Part shown: positions 35,172 to 45,034 of the stretch, piece after piece | Layout: every line of letters begins with the position of its first letter | Numbering within the stretch: position 1 is the stretch's first letter | Source of the DNA: Narthecium ossifragum | Lineage: Eukaryota > Streptophyta > Magnoliopsida > Dioscoreales > Nartheciaceae | NCBI GenBank assembly: GCA_963920575.1 | Contig: OY986971.1 | Coordinates: 3,100,001-3,164,000, forward strand | Reading direction: 5' to 3' | DNA length: 64,000 nt | Notes under the pieces: model-generated | Told to the model about the DNA's origin: nothing | The model's database searches: none | What the model saw: only the letters and a program-made list of their open reading frames with translations | Made by a program: the position numbers and the translations under genes

Positions 35172-36428
35172 TGTTAGAGAGGAAATCTAACCGTTGACCG
35201 GTCAAATAGTGAAAGTCAAAATCCTATTCCACACTTAAGTATCAAACGATTGCAGTTGAGTTCTACTCTTTCAAATTAATGAACCAGAGATGTCAAGTAA
35301 TATGGAAATCTAGATTAGACCTAATTAAATAATCTAATTATCAAGATTAACCTAAGAAAAGCTTTGAATTACGGAATTAAATAAAGCATAAGGATCAACT
35401 TAAATTACTGAATCTAAGAAATGCATTTAAATCTATGGATTAACTTAATCTAAGAAAGCAGTAACTTATTCTAATGAAAAACAGTAAAGAAAGCTGTAAG
35501 AAAAGCAATATAAAGGACTAATTAAACCTAAATTAATCTTAAAATACTCCTATGATCATGAATAACGAAAACAGTAATTAAAAGACTAATTTAATCTTAC
35601 TTAAAACTAATTTAACTTAATTAAACTATGGGAAAGAAACGGACAGAAAACAGAAACGGAAACAAATCCATTAATCTAAAACTACAAAAAAGAAAGAAAA
35701 GAGGAAAAGACGATTAAAACGACTACATTATCGAAATTATACTAAGAAAGCAATAAAAGACGCCATTAATCAAACTGAAAGCTTTATTAATCAACTTACA
35801 GGTACAAAAGAAACGAAAGCCATGCTTATGAGCAGGTTACAAGTTGTCTGGGGGAGGTTACAGTGGAGAAGAGAAGCTATTTATACTAAGGAACTGAATA
35901 ACTGCTCCCGCCTTGAGGGTTGATGGCGTGGAAGGAGGAGATCGTGCGCGAACTGCTCCGTAACAGCTTCTCCCACGTCTGTGTCTGGTTTGGAGAGTAC
36001 ACGTGGTTGATTCTCGTTCATTGCATACGTCATGATTACGCTGGCTTACTTATCGTTTCTTGTCCACGTCATACCTGCATGTGTTTTTTAACCATATTTG
36101 GCACACGTGTTAATTGCTTTTGGACGATAAAATTGAGTAACATGTCCAATTGTGACTTTTGGGCGATGATCGTCCATAGTCCTTTAAATGACGGTGCCAT
36201 ATGGACGATATCGTCCATTTGATTAAAATTCTATCGTCCATTTTGGTCGATAAATTCCATCGTTTCATTTGGTCGATATTTTATCGTCCATTTGGTCGAT
36301 AGACTCTATCGTTCATTTGGTCGATAGGTTTCATCTGGTCGATAAGATTATGTAGTTATCGTCCATTTAGTAATTGCCTTTTGCTTACGTGTCCGTCATT
36401 TATGAGTTAGCCATTATTTTGGCTAACA
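35172..36428 (-). repeat. 3' LTR (left)
   Basis: It starts TGTTAGAGAGG and ends GGCTAACA on the plus strand, aligned end to end with 48665-49903. It holds 13 copies of TGGNCGAT or its complement between 36121 and 36365. An 18-bp unit near 36325-36343, absent from the other LTR, adds one of them. Confidence 0.97.
36121..36365. repeat. TGGNCGAT motif cluster in the 3' LTR
   Basis: Thirteen exact matches start at 36121, 36160, 36169, 36202, 36210, 36233, 36244, 36270, 36283, 36293, 36318, 36336 and 36358, in both orientations. The N position takes A, G or T here and also C inside the element. Confidence 0.9.
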
Positions 36429-36440
36429 TTTTGCCCCCCA
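36429..36440 (-). other. polypurine tract
   Basis: Read on the minus strand, TGGGGGGCAAAA lies immediately before the 3' LTR, the position where plus-strand DNA synthesis is primed. Confidence 0.75.
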
Positions 36441-36781
36441 TGCGGTAATCGAGGAGACACTTTAATGACGAGGTGACCGCATCATCCAGGATTTGACCGT
36501 TTTGCCTAGGTTTTCAAATTTAATCATGGCGGATGTTTAGGAAAATGAACCGCTGCGCCGTTTCTTTTCTCTATCCAAATCTTTTGGGATCCAGCATTTA
36601 AACCTTCTGGCAAGTAACGACAAAAAACCCTTTATTTAAATCTCTTCCTTCAGCTAGAAAAGAACTTTCTTCGCCTGTCTTCTTCTTCAAGTCTCCTAGG
36701 GTTTTATTGCTCTTCACCTACCTGCGCGGCGGTTCTTTGTTCTTTTCCTCTTAACTCCGGCGTCTACACTCGTTCGTCATC

Positions 36782-39700
36782 ATGGTGCGTGAGATCAAAG
36801 TTGACAACGCTGTGCAGAAGGAGGTGATGTCCGCTGTGGGAGGTTTCAATGAGAACATGAAGTCAGATGACATCAGGAGTGGTTATTTGGTCCGGGAAGG
36901 TGATCCTAACTCTCAGTTATGTATTTTGAGTCCTTGCTTCGTTCCTGAGAGTATTCCTTCCCTTGGTGCCGAGGAAGCTTTTCTTGTACATTCTTTTCCT
37001 ACTTCTGTCGATTTGCCCTTTTCTGGAACCCTAAATCTCTCTTCCCTTTCTTCAAAAAACCCCATCATCTCATAGCCATTGGTTGATGACACGTTTGTCA
37101 AATGGTATAATAGGATGATTAGCCATTCTGAAACTAGGTCAATTTTTTCTGAGGCGGGTATCTTAGATTTCTTGGACTTAAGCACCAGGGTTCCTCTTCA
37201 AGATTCTAATTTGCTTATTTCATTGCTTCTCTTTTGGTCGACAGAATATAACAATTTTGTCTTCCCTTTTGGTTCGCTCACTATTACTGTATTGGACATC
37301 TCTTAACTGGCTTAACTCCACTTGGTACTTCTGTATCGGCCAATATGGACGTACCCAAGAAAGAAATCGTTTTTGAGGCCGATAAGAACTATAGCCTTTT
37401 CATTAATTACTATGCCAAGTTATCTGAGAGTGATGGTCCTCCAAACTCTCTTGAACGATTAGCGTTCATTTACTATTGGCTTTGTAAATTTGTCCTTTGC
37501 CTTCCTGCCAAAAAATCTGTCAAGGGGTACATTCCACTCGCTCGGGATCTTTCCTCAGGCAAATAAGTTTTTTCTCTTGCTCCTTTTATTTTGTCGGCCA
37601 TTTATCGAGGCATGTATCTCGTCCTTGAGCAGTTGAGAGAAGGGGGTAGCTTGACGGGATTTGGTCCTTTGTGGCTCGTCTAACTATGGCTTAGAGCTTA
37701 CTTTCCTGATCTTCATATGCCGCCTTCATCGTCATCGGCCAGAACTCAAGGCCATTTGTATCTTTCTTCATCTTCTATTCCCAAATCCTTTAGACATGCC
37801 TTCAATTATTTCTATACTCTGTCCAATTTTTCTTCTTATCGCCCATTCAATCCTGAGTCTCACCCATCGTCCATTAAGCCTTTGCTTGATCTTTCTTCAG
37901 ACTTAGAGTCTGATGATAAAATATTGGCTTGGGCCCGTTTTCTTATCGGCCGTGACCTTCATTTTGATACGGCTTGGGGCAAAGCGAATAATAAATGTGG
38001 AGTAGAAGTTTATGCTCCCAATTTTGCTGCTCGCCAATTTGGTCTTAAACAATCTTGCCCTGTGCCACCATACTTCAGTTTCAATATCGTCGCTAGAGGA
38101 CGATGTGTCTTCTCAGAGCTGGAGCGGGTAATTTATGTGGATAAGAGAGAATTGCTCCTCATTAAGAGGTTTAGGCTTAGATCTTTTGAGCCTACTAGCG
38201 AGATTGAAGCTAGTATCACTGATAGTTGGAAAGAAATGGTCGATGAACGTCTTTTCTTTGCTGACAAGGACTTAGTTTTTGAAAAGTTCATTCCTCCAAG
38301 GGAGAAGAAAAGACAAAAGCAAGTGGCTGCTAGTCATCGACCAGGCAAACGAAAGACAAAAGGTATATCTTCATCATTCTCCTTGATTTTTTGATATCCT
38401 TTCTTCATTTAATACTATATGATCGATAGGTTCAGACGATGAGGGCGATGCGCCGCCTAAAAAGAAGCGCGGTAAAGGAAAAACCGTCGTCCAACCTCAA
38501 CCATCTTCTTCTCCAAAAAATAAATCATCTCCTCGATCGATAGATTTTGACGATGATGATGATGAACCGCTTACAAAGAGACGTAGTAAAGGAAAAACTA
38601 TCGTCCAACCTCAACCATCTTCCTCTCAAAAAGATCAATCATCTTCTCGGCCAATTGTAGAGGACAAGGTTGATTCTCCTGGCAGCAGTCATCGAAGCAG
38701 TCAATCTGCTCATGATAAGTAAGTATCATAACGTTTTCCTTTCTTATTACACTTGTATTCTTCGTTTGATACTTAGACTTTTATATCTTCAGGACTGCTG
38801 TAGAAGTGGGTTCCAGTACTCCGAGCTCCTTGTATTCTTTGTCTCCTTCTCGACCTACAACCAAAGTTCCTGAGGTTGTGGTTGATACGTCTCCATCACA
38901 AATGGTCGAGGAACATCCTCCAACTTCTCCTGATCATGCTGATGAGAGTGTGCCTCCAACTTCCTCGGCCAAATCTTCCTCAAAAACCAAGGCGCAAGTA
39001 CGTTCTGGTGGTAGATTCAAACGACTCGCCCAAAAGAATATAAAAGTATAGATAACTTTTATTTTATTGATGATCGATTTATCGACCATTCTCTAATGTT
39101 TAAATCTTTTAGGAATCGAGGAAGCAAAAGTCTGTCGGCCAAAATTCTGGTCGAGAAGATGAGGATGAAGACGATAACAATATCTTTGACGTCTTGAATA
39201 CAACTCCATCTAAACCAGGTTTGTCATTAACTGGTAGAAAACTCGTTCATGGTTCGTATAGTTTTTTACGAGACCTTGGTAATGCGAGTTTATCTTCTGT
39301 ATCAGTTTCTCCTAATATCCCAGCTGCTCCAACTCAAGTTGAAGATCTCTCGGCCAAAACTACTAAGCCGGGCATCTCTGCTTCTCCAGTTGTCTCATCA
39401 ACAGAGACACTACCTGCATCCCCAAAACCTCGTCGCGGTGTCCCTGAACCAGTAATGGCCGATATTATATCGCCCACTTCTCATGTTCCAACATCAACTA
39501 TTGATGTTCACACAAGGGCGACTGTTAGAAGCCCTACAGCTGCTCCCTCTACGATGAAGGCTTCAACTTCATCTTTTGTTGCCCCCACTGCTCAACCATC
39601 CAGCTCTACCTCTTCACAGGTATTCATCGCTCAATTTGATTCTGTCGATCATTTAGTGTTAAATATTACTGAATACTTTTTCTTTTCAGGGCGATCTCGC

Positions 39701-40406
39701 CCATTTAATGAATATTGTCCAGACCTTCTCGGATTCCTGGCATTCTATAGTGACTGCCAAGAAAACGGTTGTTGACCCTGAAGTTACACAAGGAAGTCAA
39801 CATGAAGAGTTCAGGCGAGCCCTATCTCAATGTCTTGTAGTTTTGGACAAACTACCTGAAGAAGATCTCACCAGATCAGATAGCGAAGCACTGGACCAAG
39901 CTATAACACCCTTTCTCTCTGTGGATCCAACAGTCTTAGGGTTTTCGTCTAGTGATATGGACGATATCCACAACATCAAAATCAAGATTGAAAGTCTGAC
40001 TGCTGAGAGAAACAACTTGATGAATGAGATAGTTCTTATAGGGGAACGTCAAGAGCGGCGTACCCATATCAAAGACGTCATCAGCAATCGTGTCAAACAA
40101 CTTCAGAAAAATACTGATGATATTGGCAAAACAGAATCAGAGATCCTTGGTTACCAGAACCAAATGAAAGAGTTAGAGGAAAAAATCGCCCAGTGTACTA
40201 CTAAGAAGAACTATCTCCTTCGCGAAACTACTCAACTTGCTGAGGAGGGCAACCAAATGATGCAAGAGTACCTCGCTTTGGAGGCAAATTCCTCAAAAGA
40301 TCGCCAAGTCGAGTTGAAGGGTGAGCTTGTGAAGAACAAGCAACGCTTTAGGGCAGTCCGTGAAAAGATTGTTCTTTTATCTCAAAATCTCTCTTTGAAG
40401 AGATAA
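36782..40406 (+). pseudogene. antisense accessory gene of the retrotransposon: plant mobile domain plus coiled coil, five exons
   Basis: It lies between integrase and the 3' LTR, on the strand opposite to gag-pol. Exons by perfect GT-AG borders and frame: 36782-38362, 38430-38718, 38793-39045, 39113-39619, 39690-40406. Exon 1 resembles the plant mobile (aminotransferase-like) domain: FVKWYNRMI, SIFSEAGILDFL, FWSTEYNNFVFPFGSLTI, then IYRGMYLVLEQLREGGSL and WLRAYFPDLH. Exons 2-4 are S/T/P-rich with basic patches (KKKRGKGK, KRRSKGK) that could be nuclear signals, partly as a tandem duplication. Exon 5 is a long coiled coil. Exon 1 is broken by stops at 37073-37075, 37564-37566 and 37681-37683 and by a frame shift near 37303; exons 2-5 are open. 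Role unknown. A TTATTTAAATC sequence near 36630 may be its own promoter. Confidence 0.75.
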
Positions 40407-40568
40407 ATTTTTCTTTGTCTGATATGAGCGACAAGATCTTGTAATGCCACACTTTTGGCCGATATTTTGTAATGAACATATTTGTTAATTGCTCTCGTCC
40501 AAATCTCAAGGACGTACTTTGTTAATTGCTATCGTCCATATTTTGAGGACGTTTTTCTTCTATGTCTT

Positions 40569-42794
40569 TTATTCCATTGATGGGTAATACTTCTTAATGT
40601 ACCGACCATTTATCATTGATCGATGCAACCCACCGTCAATATTCCGCAGTTGATATGATCCATTTGGAAATACTTGATCGAGTAAGTATGGTCCTTCCCA
40701 GTTAGGCGACCATTTTCCATATTTGGGATCATTACGATCTATAGGTAGGATCGTTTTCCAAACTAGATCTCCTTCTTGGAACTCTTTTGATACTACTCTT
40801 TTATTGTAGATATCGGCCACTTTTAACTTTTGCGCCTCTATATTTTCTAAGGCAATAGCTCGTTGCTCATCCAGTTCTAAAAGATTATACATTAATGCAT
40901 CTTCATACTCTTCACTAGTTGAGCGATCTTGTTCCATAACTCTGGGCGATAGAACATTTATCTCAGCAGGTAGTACCGCCTCTTGACCATAAACTAATTG
41001 ATAAGGCGTAACCTTAGTATTAGACTTAGGTGTAGTTCTATGTGCCCATAACGCTCTTAATAAACCTTCATGCCATTGCCTTGGGTTATCGTCCATCATC
41101 TTTCTTATGATTGGCTTGATGGTTTTATTGGACGCTTCAGCTTGTCCATTAGACTGGGCATAGTAGGGTGTAGAATTGGCCATATTAATTTTATACTCCG
41201 CCAAAAAATTCTTTACCCTAGAACTTATAAAAATTGTCCCTTGATCAGACACAATTGTTTGTGGAATGCCAAATCTACATATGATGTTTTCCCAAATGAA
41301 ATTTATCACTTGATCATCAGAAACATTTTTTAATGGAATTGCTTCCATCCATTTAGTAAAGTAATCTGTTGCCACAATTACAAACTTGTGTAACATGGAC
41401 GATGGAGGATAAATTTTTCCTATAATGTCTATCGCCCAACATCTGAATGGCCAAGGTTTAACAATGATCGATAATTCACTTGCTGGAGCTCGTTGTAATG
41501 GACCATGTCTTTGGCATGCCTCACATCCTTTGGCATACATAGCACACTCCTCCCCCATGCGCGGCCAATAAAAGCCACTGCGCATTATTAGCCAGCGCAT
41601 TTTGATGCCAGACTGATGTGCTCCACAAACGCCATTATGTATTTCGGCCATCGTCAATTTAGCCTCATCAGGGTGCAAACAGCGCAATAAGACGCTATCT
41701 GGTCGACGTTTATATAAAACGTCATTTTGTAGGAAATAATGTATCGCTTTAAGACGGATTTTTCTATCGACCTTAAGCGATGGGTCCTTCAAAAAATCGA
41801 CGATTGGGGTCCGCCAATCCCGCTGGCTATTGATTTGACTTACCTCATTTGGCCGATGAAATCGCTCTAGTGCAGATTGAATTATGCCAGAACAGAAATC
41901 GCTCATGCCCCCCAAGTGTTTTAACACTTTGTAGCCTGATGATATTTGGGCGAGGGTATTAGCTTCATCGTTCTGTAATCTTGGAACGAATAATAGTTCA
42001 AAATCGTTAAAACGATTTAACAACATTAGAGCGATTTGATGAAATGGAATTAAAATATCGCTTTGGCATTTATAATATCCAAGTATATGATTTATCACTA
42101 GTTGTGAATCACCTTTGATTTGTACATTGGACACTCCTAAGTCTAACAAAATTTCTAGGCCGATGATTAAAGCTTCATATTCAGCCTGATTGTTAGTACA
42201 TAATTGCGATAGAGTATACACAAATTTATATTTGCGTCCAATGGGCGATAGGATCGTGATCCCTAGACCAGCTCCATTGATAGTTTTAGAACCATAAAAG
42301 TACATCGTCCATGGGGTGAGCGATACGTTGTTAATTTCTCGCTCTAACTCCTTTGGTATATCTACGCAAGGATAGTCAGCTAAAAAATCGGCCAATGCCT
42401 GGCCCGTAACAGCCTTTTGAGACACAAATTGAATATCAAATTCAGCCAATGTTAAAACCCAATAACAAATTCGTTGGTGCAAAATTGGCCGAGAAAACAA
42501 GAATTTCAATACATTGAACTTAGATATCAAGTAGACTGTTACAGGTTTTAAATAAGCGCGAAGCTTGGTACACATAAAATACAAGGCCAGGCACAACTTT
42601 TCTATGGCCGAGTATTTTTGTTCATAAGATAACAATTGTCTACTTAGATAGTACACTGCTCTCTTAGCTCCATCTTTTCTTTCTTGCGCCAAGAGACCGC
42701 CTATTGATCGGTCTGCTGCAGCGATGTAAAGCTTCATGGGTTGTCCCAACCTTGGCGGCGCCATAATTGGTGGCGTTGATAAACAGTGCTTCAA
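40569..42794 (-). CDS. retrotransposon RNase H, second RNase H and integrase
   Basis: 741 codons continuing the RT frame after a stop at 42855-42857. It begins with the end of the Ty3-type RNase H (AVYYLSRQLLSYEQKYSAIE), then an archaeal-type RNase H (NNQAEYEALIIGLEI, IKGDSQLVINHI), then integrase with the HHCC finger (HNGVCGAHQSG, CEACQRHG) and the DDE core (CWAIDIIGKI, TIVSDQGTIF, NGQAEASNKTI), ending in a GPYLLDQVFPNGSYQL-type C-terminal domain. In the second RNase H, the conserved Asp of the first strand (normally FDGS) is Tyr (YFYGSK, codon 42294-42296). Integrase inserts the DNA copy; RNase H removes the RNA template. Confidence 0.93.
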   Translation of the reverse strand: MKHCLSTPPIMAPPRLGQPMKLYIAAADRSIGGLLAQERKDGAKRAVYYLSRQLLSYEQKYSAIEKLCLALYFMCTKLRAYLKPVTVYLISKFNVLKFLFSRPILHQRICYWVLTLAEFDIQFVSQKAVTGQALADFLADYPCVDIPKELEREINNVSLTPWTMYFYGSKTINGAGLGITILSPIGRKYKFVYTLSQLCTNNQAEYEALIIGLEILLDLGVSNVQIKGDSQLVINHILGYYKCQSDILIPFHQIALMLLNRFNDFELLFVPRLQNDEANTLAQISSGYKVLKHLGGMSDFCSGIIQSALERFHRPNEVSQINSQRDWRTPIVDFLKDPSLKVDRKIRLKAIHYFLQNDVLYKRRPDSVLLRCLHPDEAKLTMAEIHNGVCGAHQSGIKMRWLIMRSGFYWPRMGEECAMYAKGCEACQRHGPLQRAPASELSIIVKPWPFRCWAIDIIGKIYPPSSMLHKFVIVATDYFTKWMEAIPLKNVSDDQVINFIWENIICRFGIPQTIVSDQGTIFISSRVKNFLAEYKINMANSTPYYAQSNGQAEASNKTIKPIIRKMMDDNPRQWHEGLLRALWAHRTTPKSNTKVTPYQLVYGQEAVLPAEINVLSPRVMEQDRSTSEEYEDALMYNLLELDEQRAIALENIEAQKLKVADIYNKRVVSKEFQEGDLVWKTILPIDRNDPKYGKWSPNWEGPYLLDQVFPNGSYQLRNIDGGLHRSMINGRYIKKYYPSME

Positions 42795-42854
42795 GCGCTC
42801 AAAGGCTTGTTGATGTCGCTCTTCCCAGACGAAGTCGTCTTCATTATTTAATCT

Positions 42855-44027
42855 TTAGAGCGATGAAAACTCTTGAGTTTTACCTGCATAGTTAGCAATA
42901 AACCTTCTTAAAAAATTCACTTGACCAAGAAACTTTTGCAGTTCTTTCTTAGTCTTTGGAGGACTAGCCTCTATTATAGACTTTGCTTTGTTTTGATCAA
43001 GTTCTATTACTCGCTGATGGACGAGAAATCCAAGGAAATTCCCTACTTGCACACCAAAGGCACATTTCAAGGGATTCAACTTTAAATTATATTCCCTCAT
43101 TCGCTCAAAGGTTTTGATTAACTGCGAAAAATGATCGGTCATAATTGGTGATTTTACTACAATGTCATCTACATAGACTTCAATAAAATGGCCAATCATA
43201 TCATGAAAAATCAAGTTCATCGCTCGCTGATAAGTAGCACCAGCGTTTTTTAGACCAAAAGGCATAACAACCCACTCATAACTTCCAAGTGATCCTGGAC
43301 ATCTAAATGCCGTTTTATGAACATCATTATCGGCAATATAAATTTGGTTATAACCAGCATACCCATCCATAAATGAGTATATTTCGTGCCCAGCAGTGGA
43401 ATCAACCAAATTATCGACCGACGGCATAGGGTACTCATCTTTGGGTGTAGCCAAGTTTAAATTTCTAAAATCTATACAAACTCTAAGTTTTCCATTTTTC
43501 TTCTTAACTGGCACTATATTAGAAAGCCACTCTACATACCTGGCCGTTCTAATAAAGTTTGCGTTTAACAATCGTTCAATTTCTTTCTTTACTTCTGGGA
43601 TTATGTTTGGAGCAAAGCGTCTAGGCGCCTGCTTATATGGTTTGAAATTTGGTCGAGTAGGAAGCTCATGTTCTACAATATTCCTATCTAAACCAGGCAT
43701 TTCTTTATAATCCCATGCAAAGCAATCTTTATATGAACGTAAAATGGCAATGAGTTCATACCTCACATCTTGGGCGATAAGCTTACTGATGAATGTTGGA
43801 CGATGCTCCTCGCTATCACCAAGGTTGATTTCTTCCAAGGGGTCTTGAGCTTGCATATTTCCACGTTTGCCGTAGGGGACTTCTTCCTCATCTTCTTGTG
43901 GGATCTCTTTTAAACAATCTAGGTCACTTTCTTCTTGTGCAGCGAACGCTTCCACTTGATAAGCCATTAGCTTGGCTTTTAAGGCCGTTACAGCGGCCTG
44001 ATTTCGTTCAGAGTCTGAACTCATCAT
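42855..44027 (-). CDS. retrotransposon reverse transcriptase
   Basis: 390 codons with the complete RT palm: FNPYKQAPRRFAP-like entry region, PVKKKNGKLRVCIDFRNLN, MPFGLKNAGATYQRAMN, and the catalytic YVDDIVVKS. The frame overlaps the end of the protease ORF by ATGA (44024-44027) and so lies in a different phase. It ends in TAA at 42855-42857, after which the same frame continues into RNase H. The enzyme copies the element RNA in the particle. Confidence 0.93.
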   Translation of the reverse strand: MMSSDSERNQAAVTALKAKLMAYQVEAFAAQEESDLDCLKEIPQEDEEEVPYGKRGNMQAQDPLEEINLGDSEEHRPTFISKLIAQDVRYELIAILRSYKDCFAWDYKEMPGLDRNIVEHELPTRPNFKPYKQAPRRFAPNIIPEVKKEIERLLNANFIRTARYVEWLSNIVPVKKKNGKLRVCIDFRNLNLATPKDEYPMPSVDNLVDSTAGHEIYSFMDGYAGYNQIYIADNDVHKTAFRCPGSLGSYEWVVMPFGLKNAGATYQRAMNLIFHDMIGHFIEVYVDDIVVKSPIMTDHFSQLIKTFERMREYNLKLNPLKCAFGVQVGNFLGFLVHQRVIELDQNKAKSIIEASPPKTKKELQKFLGQVNFLRRFIANYAGKTQEFSSL

Positions 44028-45025
44028 TTATGACTAGTGGCCGGTGATCGGCCAGTTTTGGATGCAAAGACCACTGAGGTTGGTCTTGCCGGATCAAACA
44101 GCTCTGCTACACGCTCTTTTAGCATAACTCCATTCTCAGAGACTACCTTGAGTGTGTCTTCAAACTGAAGGAATTGCAAGGGGCCATAATTGCAATCATA
44201 GAAGGATGCCTCCAATGCATGCGTGTCCATGCTGAACGGCATATTATCGGCCATAACCGATTCCACGTTTCCCTTGTCATTCCATAGGAAAAGACATTGA
44301 TGAAGAGAAGAGGGAACGCATTGACTAGCATGGATCCAATCTCGTCCAAGTAGAACGTTATAACTGGTCGATGAGTCCATGACAAAGAACGATGTCGTTC
44401 TTGTTACACTTCCAACCTTAATATCCAAAGGAAGGATCCCCTTTGCTGGGGCTGGAACTCCACTGAATCCGGTTAGAGTGATATCCGTGGGGATAAGATC
44501 ACTATCGGTTTTGTGCAGCTTCTTCATCATTTTTGTAGGGATGACGTTCACTGCGGCCCCTGTATCAATTAGGACTCTGCTTACTGGGACACCATTGATC
44601 TCGGCCTTGATATGAAGAGGCTGTAAATGTCGCGTCATTGCTGCCGGAGGTCGTTCGAACACTGCATTGTTCAAATCTTGATGGGCTTTCTTGTGTGAGC
44701 TGGCCGATGACTGAGGTTGATTGCTGACTGCTTTCCCCTTGGCCCTAGCTGCTACCTGGACGACCTCTGGGTTCTCTTGACCATCCCATGATGGCCACTG
44801 TTGATCCTTTTGGTGTTGTTCCTGCTGTGCTTCTGTTTCGTCCATGTCCCAACCAGTTGGTATGATTGGTGCTTCATTTGTTGGCGTACTGTATTTGGCA
44901 ACATCTGACTTGGGAACCCACTTCTTAACAATGGGATCGCCATAGCAAACCAAGTAATCAAATTTTCCACTTGGTTGGCCCTGAGTACTGATAGCTGGAT
45001 TACCTGCCTTGTAGAGATCCATCAA
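44024..45025 (-). CDS. retrotransposon aspartic protease region
   Basis: 334 codons. The retroviral-type protease site VLIDTGAAVNVIP is clear at about 44545-44590, with the downstream LLGRDWIHASQ block. Upstream is a spacer that repeats a module (GNPAISTQGQPSGKFDYLVC) also found about 294 bp earlier in the adjoining frame. The protease cleaves Gag-Pol. The frame is the same as the preceding ORF, separated only by TAG at 45035-45037. Confidence 0.88.
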   Translation of the reverse strand: MMDLYKAGNPAISTQGQPSGKFDYLVCYGDPIVKKWVPKSDVAKYSTPTNEAPIIPTGWDMDETEAQQEQHQKDQQWPSWDGQENPEVVQVAARAKGKAVSNQPQSSASSHKKAHQDLNNAVFERPPAAMTRHLQPLHIKAEINGVPVSRVLIDTGAAVNVIPTKMMKKLHKTDSDLIPTDITLTGFSGVPAPAKGILPLDIKVGSVTRTTSFFVMDSSTSYNVLLGRDWIHASQCVPSSLHQCLFLWNDKGNVESVMADNMPFSMDTHALEASFYDCNYGPLQFLQFEDTLKVVSENGVMLKERVAELFDPARPTSVVFASKTGRSPATSHK

Positions 45026-45034
45026 TAGCTTTTT

